From the NCBI GenBank assembly GCA_016934895.1, contig JAFGRZ010000336.1, forward strand, positions 1 through 6,011: 6,011 nt of DNA, written 5' to 3'. The notes under the pieces are model-generated. The model did no database searches and was not told where the DNA came from. It saw nothing but the letters and a program-made list of their open reading frames with translations. This DNA is from Candidatus Aminicenantota bacterium. Lineage in GTDB: Bacteria; Acidobacteriota; Aminicenantia; Aminicenantales; UBA8522. The translations under genes and the position numbers were made by a program. This document shows, in pieces, positions 1 through 5,803 of the stretch (positions are counted from its first letter, which is position 1; every line of letters begins with the position of its first letter).

Positions 1-336
1 GAAGACGTTGCGGTCCTCTCCAGAAGCCGAATCGTAGAAATCGTTCTTGAATTCGACGGTCAGGACGTGCGCTCCTTTTCCCATCTCCGGCGCCAGGACC
101 AGCGACTGCCAATCCCCTCCCGTCAGCATGGTCTTGGCGATGACGCGGTCGTCGAGCCGGATGATGATCAGGGGGCTGACGCCGAGCGCCTCTTGCCCTT
201 TCACCCACAGCCTGAGGACGGCGCATTCCGCCGGGCTTTCAAACCCCAGCCGACTGGACCCGAAGCCGATGAGATTTGTCTTGAAATCGCCTTCCCATTC
301 GGAAAAGACGGCCTTATCCAGGGAAACGGTTCCTTC
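1..336 (-). other. CBM60/xylan-binding-like domain at the C-terminal end of the polymerase (truncated)
   Basis: Residues about 685-796 of the polymerase-like protein form a beta-rich region. A strand SPLIIIRLDDRVIAKTML (738-755) is followed by WQSLVL (760-765), HVLTVEFKNDFYD (774-786) and GEDRNVF (790-796). The order 'short strand with Pro, hydrophobic strands, then F-x-N-D ... D-R-N' matches my memory of the calcium-dependent xylan-binding module family (CBM60/CBM36-like, PF16841), where the Asp and Asn residues of the ND/DRN segments contribute to calcium and sugar hydroxyl binding. The window ends inside this motif, so the last strand is not visible. Placement after the last membrane helix suggests it is extracytoplasmic. 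The domain name rests on remembered motifs, not on a search. Confidence 0.6.
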
Positions 337-2388
337 ACTGTCGATTTTCGCAGGATACTTGAACCAGGGTTCGCCCAGGCCGATGGCCAGGTGCCTCGGG
401 TCGGGGATTCCGGTGATTTTTGAAGGCTGCCAGGAACGGTCCGTTTCGAAGACGAGGAAAATCTTTTCTCCCGCCGCTTCGGGGACCCGGAACTCAAAAT
501 CCTGCCAGCGGCTTTCGTTAAGCAGCCGCTCGCCGATCACGGACGTCTTCCGGAAATAGGCGTCGGCCAGGAAGACTCGGACCGTCACCGGGTTTTCCCG
601 GATATCCGGGTGAGAAGCCAGCATGGGAATGACGAGGGTAGCCCCCCAGTTGTCGACGGCCAGTCCGGCCGATTTCCGCGCCCAGCGAAAATAGAATTCA
701 CGGTTGTCCTTTTCGATCTCATAGAAACCGTAGTCCTGCTCCCAGTCGAATCGGGCGGCCCGGTTGTTGACGGCGAGCGAATGGGTGGAGTTCCAGAGAT
801 GCGCGGCGCCGAAAGCGCCGATCAAGAGCAGGGAGGCGATCTTGAAACTCCGTCCGGGAAGGAAAGGAACTTCTCGCTCAGTCTCCGGCGGAGCCCAGGG
901 AACAAATAAAAGCCAAACCAGTATCCAGAAGAGATACTTAACCTCGAAGTTGCCGATATAGCTGTGAAATTGATAGTTCACAAGAAGCGACATAAGGGCG
1001 GATGCGGCGCCGATCACGAGGTAAGCGGGCCGCGGACTCCGCAGCGACTCCCGCCAAGCCCTCCTGAACCGGCGGGTGATTTCCCAGAAAATCCAGAGGA
1101 CGAGGAGCAGCCCGAGAATCCCCGTCTCCGAGGCCGCCTGAAAGAGGTAATTTTCGGCCGAGTCCGTGTAGGTCCACTGGCGGGCCATCTGTTTGAAATA
1201 GTCGGGTTGCTGCACGATGTAGCTTCCCATCCCGACTCCCGTGAGCGGATAATCCCTGACCATGTGTCCGGCGATGGTCCAGAAAAAGGCTTTCTGGGTG
1301 AGGTAGGCGTTGGCCGGTTCTCCGCGGGAAAACGAGCGGACGCTCCAGCGGAGTCTCTGTGACAGACTGGACTGAGGGAAGAGAAAGACCATCGCCGCCG
1401 CGGTCAGTGCCAAAATGAGGAAGCCTGAAGCCAGCCAGACGGTCTTTCTCTTCGAACGCACCGCGGGATGGAATGCAGCCATGGCCAAGAGCGCTGCTAT
1501 AGAAACAAGCACGGCCAAAAAAGCGCTTCGTGAACCGCTGGCCGGCAGGGCGATGAAGCAGAGCCCAGACAAGAGAATGAAGAAAATCCGGCGCCTCCCC
1601 TGCAAATAAAAGGCCAGCCCGATGAAAAGAGGTATCGCGGCCGAGAGGAACGTGCCGAGCGAATTCGGGTCTTTAAAAGTCGAGTTGATCTGGTTGAGAT
1701 CGATCCATGGCGCCGTGTTGCCCAGGCCCGGTCCAGCGGTTTTTTGAACGAAGGCGAAAAGGACCGTGATCAACGTCGAGAGTGACAGGGCGAAAAGAAT
1801 CCGCAGGGCGGACCGGGAGGAGCGAAGGCTTTTCATCAAGACGATGAAGAAGGCCAGAGCCGTCAGGTAGCTCAAGGCGTTGAAGAGGCAGCTCATCCGG
1901 GCGCCGCCGGCTCTCAGGGCGTTGACGTTGACCACGATCTCGAGCACGCGGTCGGCGGCGACCGGAAAAAAATTCGTGTAACGCCAGAAAGTGATGGCCG
2001 CAGAGACGGCCACGACGGCGGACAAGACATAAACCGGCCGGAAGATCGCCCGGGTGACGGAATCGGAAGGGGTCTGCGCCCGGCGGGAGAGGAGCCAGCC
2101 GAAGAAGAAGGCCAGAAAAAGAACCAGGGACGTCGGGGCATGCGGGATCTGCGGGGTGATTCCGAAGAAATAGGGGAGGTTATTGACGAGAGGGAAGGCA
2201 AAAACGAAAAACAGGATTCCCCAGTCCCGGCGAAATGCCGTCAAGAGGAAGATCAGGACCAGAAGAGGGGCCAGGGCCCATTGAAAGGGCTTGATCAGAG
2301 GAACATAGGTGTAATAGAAGAAGCCAAAGAAAGCGAGGCCGGCCGGCCCGGAGAGAAAGAACAAAGCCTTCTTCAACGGGCTTTTCAT
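1..2388 (-). CDS. O-antigen ligase/polymerase (Wzy/WaaL-like) with C-terminal CBM-like tail; 3' end beyond window
   Basis: I translated this frame by hand from the ATG at 2388 down to base 1; it stays open for exactly 796 codons, so the C-terminus is missing. Residues 1-535 are strongly hydrophobic, with about 12-15 membrane segments (for example near 8-28, 36-52, 56-76, 195-215, 243-262, 288-306, 317-337, 422-437, 515-533). Family hallmarks are FKDPNSLG (238-245), SGSRSA (284-289), and in the large extracytoplasmic loop GVGMGSY (384-390) followed by SAENYLFQAASETGILG (410-426), typical of O-antigen ligase/polymerase proteins (PF04932 type). Such enzymes polymerise or transfer lipid-linked glycans on the outer face of the inner membrane. 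After the last membrane segment come two beta-rich soluble regions (about 540-682 and 685-796+), which ordinary ligases of about 400-450 residues lack. The start lies 10 bases after the stop of the sugar phosphotransferase gene, so co-transcription is likely. Ligase versus polymerase cannot be settled from sequence. Confidence 0.88.
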   Translation of the reverse strand, partial: MKSPLKKALFFLSGPAGLAFFGFFYYTYVPLIKPFQWALAPLLVLIFLLTAFRRDWGILFFVFAFPLVNNLPYFFGITPQIPHAPTSLVLFLAFFFGWLLSRRAQTPSDSVTRAIFRPVYVLSAVVAVSAAITFWRYTNFFPVAADRVLEIVVNVNALRAGGARMSCLFNALSYLTALAFFIVLMKSLRSSRSALRILFALSLSTLITVLFAFVQKTAGPGLGNTAPWIDLNQINSTFKDPNSLGTFLSAAIPLFIGLAFYLQGRRRIFFILLSGLCFIALPASGSRSAFLAVLVSIAALLAMAAFHPAVRSKRKTVWLASGFLILALTAAAMVFLFPQSSLSQRLRWSVRSFSRGEPANAYLTQKAFFWTIAGHMVRDYPLTGVGMGSYIVQQPDYFKQMARQWTYTDSAENYLFQAASETGILGLLLVLWIFWEITRRFRRAWRESLRSPRPAYLVIGAASALMSLLVNYQFHSYIGNFEVKYLFWILVWLLFVPWAPPETEREVPFLPGRSFKIASLLLIGAFGAAHLWNSTHSLAVNNRAARFDWEQDYGFYEIEKDNREFYFRWARKSAGLAVDNWGATLVIPMLASHPDIRENPVTVRVFLADAYFRKTSVIGERLLNESRWQDFEFRVPEAAGEKIFLVFETDRSWQPSKITGIPDPRHLAIGLGEPWFKYPAKIDSEGTVSLDKAVFSEWEGDFKTNLIGFGSSRLGFESPAECAVLRLWVKGQEALGVSPLIIIRLDDRVIAKTMLTGGDWQSLVLAPEMGKGAHVLTVEFKNDFYDSASGEDRNVF
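343..771 (-). other. Beta-rich extracytoplasmic domain between membrane core and CBM-like domain
   Basis: Residues about 540-682 of the polymerase-like protein contain no membrane segment and alternate hydrophobic and polar residues as in a beta sandwich. Recognisable pieces are NPVTVRVFLAD (599-609), WQDFEFRVP (628-636), the strand IFLVFETDRSWQP (643-655) and DPRHLAIGLG (663-672). I recall a similar 'strand, W-x-P, then D-x-R-x-L-[GA]-[IV]' arrangement in tails of membrane proteins from Acidobacteria-like genomes, but I cannot name a family with certainty. It may be a second carbohydrate-binding or spacer domain. The boundaries are approximate. Confidence 0.45.
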
Positions 2389-2398
2389 GGAACCGGCT

Positions 2399-3886
2399 CT
2401 AGAATGCCCCTTCCTGCCGGACCAACACCTTGACGGTCTTAAAGAGGATGACGACGTCCAGCCACATCGACCAGTTGCGGATATAGAATTCGTCCAGGAA
2501 AAGCCGTTCTTTGAACGGCAGGTCATTGCGTCCACTGACCTGCCAGAGGCCGGTGATTCCGGGCTTGACCTGCGAGATGATGTGGTAGCTTGCGCCGATC
2601 TCGTCGATTTCCCGGGGAAGGTAGGGCCTCGGGCCGACAAGGCTCATGTCGCCCCTCAGGATGTTCAGAAGCTGAGGGATCTCGTCCAGGCTGTACTTGC
2701 GTACGACCCGGCCCACCCGGGTCACGCGCGGGTCGCCGTTCTTGAGCTTTTGGTATTTCCGCCATTCCTCTCTGACAATCGGATTCTTCTCCAGGTGAGC
2801 CTTCAGCTTCGCGTCGCTGTCGACGTACATGGAACGGAACTTGAACAGCCGGAAAACTTTATTCTTCAGGCCGAGCCTGTTCTGGACGAGGATAACTGGA
2901 CCCCGGGAGTCCAACTTGATGGCCGCGGCGATGATCAGGAAGAGGGGAAGGAGCAGGATGAAGAGAAGCAGGGCCAGAACGAATTCCATGACCCTCTTGG
3001 TGACGATATTCCAGGGCTTGGTCAGATTCCGGGCCACCGCCAATCCCATGACGTCTCCCAGATCCTCGACCTCCACACCCATGGTGAAGAGACTGCCCAG
3101 CCCCGGGATGAAGCGGATCGTCTCGGCGTATTCCTCGGAGCGTTCGATCAATTCGACCAGCCGGGAGGTGCTGATGTCGGGCATGGCGACGATGATGTCC
3201 TGGACGTTGTGCATCGGCATCAGCTCGGCGATCTGGTTGATCTGACCGATGACCTTGATGTTATCGAAGAGTGCTCGCCCGATATCCTCCGGCGTTTCGC
3301 TCAGGAAGCCGGCGATTTCATAGCCGAGTATGGGATTCTTCCGGATGCTGCCGGCCACAAGCCCGGCCGTTTCGCCGGTTCCCAGGATGATCACCCTCTT
3401 CTTCCAGAGCTTGATCCTCGCGAGAAATTTCTTTATGAGCAAGCGGAAGACGGGAAACAGGGCGAAACTCAGCAGCCCGGCCAGCAGGACGACGACCCTG
3501 GAGAAATCGGTGTATCGCCTCGAAAGAAAAACGACGGTCATGATCAGGATAAAGCTCAGTGCTACGCTTTTGAAAAGTCCCCTGACTTCCTGCCAGAAGG
3601 TCAGCCGCCTGGTATAGAGCTTGTTGAAGGAAAAGATGATGACGATGATCAGGGCTCCCATGGGGAAAATCGAATCGATTTGGCTCCGCAGTGAAAGGGG
3701 AGCCTGGTCGAAATGGATCAACCGATTCAGCAGCTGGCTCCTCAACAGGTGGGCGATGCATACGGTCGCCAGGAGGGCGGCCAGGTCGGAAGCCACGAGG
3801 CCGAGGAAACAAGAGAATTTGCGAAAGAGATTGACATGACCGTTTCTCTTTCTCGGTCGAGGAGGATTGTTTGTCAGTTCATCCAT
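2399..3886 (-). CDS. Undecaprenyl-phosphate sugar phosphotransferase (polyprenyl glycosylphosphotransferase, WbaP/WcaJ type)
   Basis: A complete 495-residue protein, normal length for the large initiating transferases. It moves a sugar-1-phosphate from a UDP-sugar to undecaprenyl phosphate, the first step of lipid-linked polysaccharide assembly at the inner membrane. The N-terminal part has about four membrane segments (near 25-48, 73-88, 105-121, 130-147), then a Rossmann-like CoA-binding-type domain (about 163-270) beginning with VIILGTGETAG (165-175). A hydrophobic re-entrant helix (302-323) leads into the catalytic domain with KFRSM (349-353), DPRVTRVG (385-392), SLDEIPQLLN (399-408) carrying the Asp-Glu catalytic pair (401-402), GDMSLVGPRP (412-421) and KPGITGLWQVSGRN (441-454). 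The ending RQEGAF is also typical. ATG at 3886 is preceded by an in-frame TGA at 3895-3893, so the start cannot be further upstream; no good Shine-Dalgarno sequence precedes it. Whether the sugar is glucose, galactose or another cannot be told. It is the first gene of a likely two-gene unit with the polymerase. Confidence 0.95.
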   Translation of the reverse strand: MDELTNNPPRPRKRNGHVNLFRKFSCFLGLVASDLAALLATVCIAHLLRSQLLNRLIHFDQAPLSLRSQIDSIFPMGALIIVIIFSFNKLYTRRLTFWQEVRGLFKSVALSFILIMTVVFLSRRYTDFSRVVVLLAGLLSFALFPVFRLLIKKFLARIKLWKKRVIILGTGETAGLVAGSIRKNPILGYEIAGFLSETPEDIGRALFDNIKVIGQINQIAELMPMHNVQDIIVAMPDISTSRLVELIERSEEYAETIRFIPGLGSLFTMGVEVEDLGDVMGLAVARNLTKPWNIVTKRVMEFVLALLLFILLLPLFLIIAAAIKLDSRGPVILVQNRLGLKNKVFRLFKFRSMYVDSDAKLKAHLEKNPIVREEWRKYQKLKNGDPRVTRVGRVVRKYSLDEIPQLLNILRGDMSLVGPRPYLPREIDEIGASYHIISQVKPGITGLWQVSGRNDLPFKERLFLDEFYIRNWSMWLDVVILFKTVKVLVRQEGAF

Positions 3887-3958
3887 CCGGGGTCAGAACC
3901 GCGCCTGCCAGTTTTTTTCGTCCGGCCCGTATTGCCAAAAGAAAACAGCCGGGTGACA

Positions 3959-3987
3959 ATGATATAATGAATGCCGGCCGCGGTCAA
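3959..3987 (-). promoter_or_regulatory. Sigma70-type promoter for the phosphotransferase-polymerase operon
   Basis: On the minus strand, TTGACC (3987-3982, 5 of 6 matches to the -35 consensus) is separated by exactly 17 bases from TATCAT (3964-3959, 5 of 6 matches to the -10 consensus). Transcription would begin near 3952, leaving a leader of about 65 bases before the ATG at 3886. This is the best promoter match I saw in the divergent gap, and it points at the phosphotransferase gene. Confidence 0.6.
3960..3968 (+). promoter_or_regulatory. Extended -10 promoter for the epimerase gene
   Basis: TGATATAAT combines a TGn extension (3960-3962) with a perfect TATAAT -10 box (3963-3968). No convincing -35 lies 16-18 bases upstream; a TTGCCA at 3932-3937 is too far away (25-base gap). 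Extended -10 promoters commonly work without a good -35. The predicted start near 3975 gives a leader of about 79 bases to the ATG at 4054. The box overlaps the -10 of the opposite promoter by two bases. Confidence 0.55.
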
Positions 3988-4003
3988 ATTGAGAACGGCC
4001 GGC
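3973..4003. repeat. 8-bp inverted repeat in the divergent control region (possible operator or leader hairpin)
   Basis: GCCGGCCG (3973-3980) and CGGCCGGC (3996-4003) are perfect inverted copies separated by 15 bases. The spacer contains the -35 box of the minus-strand promoter (3982-3987), and the left arm covers the predicted transcription start of the plus-strand promoter. It could be a regulator-binding dyad, or a stem-loop at the very 5' end of the epimerase transcript. A short GGTTTT follows the right arm, but the T-run is too short for a confident terminator. The function is not known. Confidence 0.45.
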
Positions 4004-4035
4004 GGTTTTGCTAAACTGGTGCGAACCGGAGAGAG

Positions 4036-4046
4036 AAGGAAAGGTG
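4036..4046 (+). promoter_or_regulatory. Ribosome binding site of the epimerase gene
   Basis: The purine-rich stretch AAGGAAAGGTG lies just before the ATG at 4054, with 9 bases between its second AGG and the start codon. It supports that ATG as the start, which also places the nucleotide-binding glycine motif at the expected distance of about 20 residues from the N-terminus. Confidence 0.6.
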
Positions 4047-4053
4047 TCATAAG

Positions 4054-5061
4054 ATGAGCGTGGATCCCGGCGGGCTTCAAAGGCACTACCAAAATAAAAA
4101 AGTCCTCATCACGGGCGGATTGGGGATGATCGGGAGCTCCATCGCTCTCGAGCTCGTTTCCCTCGGGGCGGACGTCACCCTTGTCGATGCCATCATCGAG
4201 CCATTCGGGGCGAACCATTTCAACATTTCCCCGATCAGGGACAAAGTCACGGTCAATATCTCCGACATCAGGGACAAGGAGTCGATGAAGTCTTTGGTCG
4301 CCGGAAAAGACATCATCTTCAACCTGGCCGGCCAGGTCAGTCATAACGACAGCATCGAGAACCCCTTCCTAGACGCCGAGATCAACTATCTGGGGCATTT
4401 GAATGTCCTCGAGGCCTGCCGCAAGGTCTCGCCGGAGGCCAAGATCCTGTTCTCGGGATCCCGGCTTCAATTCGGAGAGATCGAACGGATCCCGGTCGCC
4501 GAGGATCACCCCTTGAGGCCGAAAACCCCCTATGCCCTGAACAAGGTGGCCGCGGAGAATCTCTACCTTTATTATCACCGGGTTTATGGCCAACCGACCG
4601 TCGTCTTTCGCATCGCCAACCCTTACGGACCGCGGGCCCAGATGAAGCATCCCAAGTATGCCATGATCAACTGGTTTCTCCGGCTGGCCATGGAAGGGAA
4701 ATGCATCCGGATCTTCGGGGACGGCAAGCAAATCCGGGATTATATCTATATCCAGGATCTGGCCGAGGCGTTCATACTGGCCGCGGCCAGTGACCGCGTG
4801 GGGGGCGAGATATTCAATGTCGGGAGCGGCGTCGGAACGCGGTTCAAGGATATGGCCGGCTCCATCGTCAGAATACTCAACAAGGGAGAGATTGAGTTTG
4901 TTCCCTGGCCGGAGGAGTATCTCAATATCGAGACCGGGGACTACGTCACTGATATTTCCAAGGCGAGGCGTCTCCTAGGCTGGGCGCCCAAGACGTCCCT
5001 CGAGGAGGGGATCCGCCGGACTCACGAGTTCTACAAGAAATTCCGGGAATATTACTGGTAG
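4054..5061 (+). CDS. NAD-dependent nucleotide-sugar epimerase/dehydratase (extended SDR family)
   Basis: A complete 335-residue protein of the usual GalE/RmlB-like length. The N-terminal Rossmann fold shows GGLGMIG (21-27), the glycine-rich NAD(P)-binding loop, and Asp45 after the second strand, which favours NAD. NLAGQ (90-94) follows. The catalytic residues are Ser136 in SGSRLQFG (134-141), where GalE-like enzymes usually have S-S-x-x-V-Y-G, and the pair Tyr160/Lys164 in YALNK. NPYGPR (189-194), FGDGKQIRDYIYIQDLAEAF (221-240), FNVGSG (254-259) and LGWAPKTSLEEGI (308-320) are standard substrate-domain motifs. It probably acts in the cytoplasm on a UDP- or other nucleotide-activated sugar needed for the polysaccharide; the exact substrate and whether it is a 4-epimerase, dehydratase or another member cannot be read from the sequence. 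It has its own promoter, runs opposite to all its neighbours, and ends inside the 3' end of the next gene. Confidence 0.9.
   Translation: MSVDPGGLQRHYQNKKVLITGGLGMIGSSIALELVSLGADVTLVDAIIEPFGANHFNISPIRDKVTVNISDIRDKESMKSLVAGKDIIFNLAGQVSHNDSIENPFLDAEINYLGHLNVLEACRKVSPEAKILFSGSRLQFGEIERIPVAEDHPLRPKTPYALNKVAAENLYLYYHRVYGQPTVVFRIANPYGPRAQMKHPKYAMINWFLRLAMEGKCIRIFGDGKQIRDYIYIQDLAEAFILAAASDRVGGEIFNVGSGVGTRFKDMAGSIVRILNKGEIEFVPWPEEYLNIETGDYVTDISKARRLLGWAPKTSLEEGIRRTHEFYKKFREYYW
4322..4337. repeat. 16-bp perfect palindrome inside the epimerase gene
   Basis: ACCTGGCCGGCCAGGT reads the same on both strands. It falls on the codons for the conserved N-L-A-G-Q-V stretch (residues 90-95), so protein constraint plus GC-rich codon choice can explain it. 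No function is claimed. Confidence 0.4.
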
Positions 5062-5801
5062 GGGGCTTTTCTTCTGACACCGCTCCGCTTGGCATTCAAG
5101 ACTCTCAGGATGAAGAGAGGATTCCCGATGACGTATCTCCTGAAGTGCTTGACGGGGTTGGACAAGAACCGGATGAACCATTCGAGCCCCAATCGTTGAA
5201 GGATCCGGGGGCCGCGAAGCTTGTCTCCGGAAAAGACCCGGATGCCGTCGCCGACGGCCAGGATGACCTTGGTGTTGAGCCTGTCGCCGTGCGCGTGAAT
5301 CCATTTTTCCTGTTTCGGGCAGCTCAGGCCGACGATCAGGACGTCCGGATGCGCGCGGTTGATCGCGGCGATGACCTCGTCATCGCGGAAATGATATCCT
5401 TCCTGCAGTCCGACGATGTTCAGACCGGGAGAATTGTCTTTCAACCGGCCGAGGATCTCGGGGCTGTGGCCGAAAAAGAACAGCCGCCAGTTGTTCTTGA
5501 GGCTGTATTCGACGAGGAGCCTGTAGAAGTCGGAACCGGTCATCCGTTCGGGCAGGGCATCATTCCTGTCCATGATCCTGGAGGCCCAATAGACCCCGAT
5601 CCCGTCGGGATGAATGAGGTCGAACGCATGAAAGATGCGTCCCAGCACCCCGTCTTGATAGGCCATGTTCAGGGTGTGGGCATTGGCGTAGGCGATTTTC
5701 AACGTGTTTCCGCTGTCAATCGCGACTTGGATGAGGTTCACGAGCTCCCGGCTGGTCAGTTTGCTGACAGGCATCCCGAGAATGGTGGTGCTGGCGGTCA
5801 T
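5052..5801 (-). CDS. WecG/TagA/CpsF-family glycosyltransferase
   Basis: A complete 249-residue protein, the usual length for this family (GT26, PF03808). These enzymes add the second sugar, often N-acetylmannosamine(uronic acid) or another hexose, to an undecaprenyl-diphosphate-linked sugar on the cytoplasmic membrane face. Visible motifs are NAHTLNMAYQD (40-50), HPDGIGVYWASR (64-75) with the likely catalytic Asp66, ERMTGSDF (85-92), LFFFG (107-111), HPDVLIVGLSCPKQEKW (151-167) and GLEWFIRF (205-212). The basic C-terminal tail (KHFRRY, 218-223) resembles the appendage that in studied TagA enzymes supplies arginines and membrane contact. Two places differ from the usual pattern: GLSCPKQE instead of GLGxPKQE, and VGDGIRVFSG (183-192) where VGGxFDxxAG is common. 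The start ATG follows a G/A-rich GGGGGAAG. The gene lies 36 bases after a glycosyltransferase remnant on the same strand, so the two are probably co-transcribed. The substrate is unknown. Confidence 0.92.
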   Translation of the reverse strand: MTASTTILGMPVSKLTSRELVNLIQVAIDSGNTLKIAYANAHTLNMAYQDGVLGRIFHAFDLIHPDGIGVYWASRIMDRNDALPERMTGSDFYRLLVEYSLKNNWRLFFFGHSPEILGRLKDNSPGLNIVGLQEGYHFRDDEVIAAINRAHPDVLIVGLSCPKQEKWIHAHGDRLNTKVILAVGDGIRVFSGDKLRGPRILQRLGLEWFIRFLSNPVKHFRRYVIGNPLFILRVLNAKRSGVRRKAPYQ

Positions 5802-5803
5802 TT

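Noticed and set aside
47..559. Plus-strand open frame of 170 codons near the left edge
   Set aside because: It is antisense to the C-terminal tail of the polymerase-like protein, whose 796-codon frame is continuous and carries clear motifs. The predicted product is Ser/Arg/Pro-rich and resembles nothing.
964..1362. Plus-strand open frame of 132 codons
   Set aside because: It is antisense to the conserved periplasmic-loop region of the polymerase-like gene, its product is low in hydrophobic structure, and there is no ribosome binding site.
2387..3694. Long plus-strand open frame (435 codons) opposite the phosphotransferase gene
   Set aside because: Its product is very rich in Asp, Glu, Gln and Pro with no recognisable domain, and it lies antisense to a gene with complete family motifs. 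It is explained by GC-rich codon usage on the other strand.
3932..3968. TTGCCA as a -35 box paired with the plus-strand TATAAT
   Set aside because: The 25-base gap is far outside the 16-18 bases tolerated; the TGn extension is a better explanation of promoter activity.
3973..4009. Intrinsic terminator formed by the GC inverted repeat and the following TTTT
   Set aside because: The stem has a 15-base loop, the T-run is only four bases and not adjacent to the stem, and it would sit at the start of the epimerase transcript. An operator or leader hairpin is more plausible.
3874..4344. Minus-strand open frame of 156 codons across the divergent gap and the epimerase start
   Set aside because: It would run through both promoters and antisense to the epimerase's nucleotide-binding motif, and its product shows no family features.
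5052..5100. Bidirectional terminator at the convergent junction
   Set aside because: GGGGGCTTTTCTTC after the epimerase stop has a short T-rich run, but I could not find a stem of useful length on either strand.
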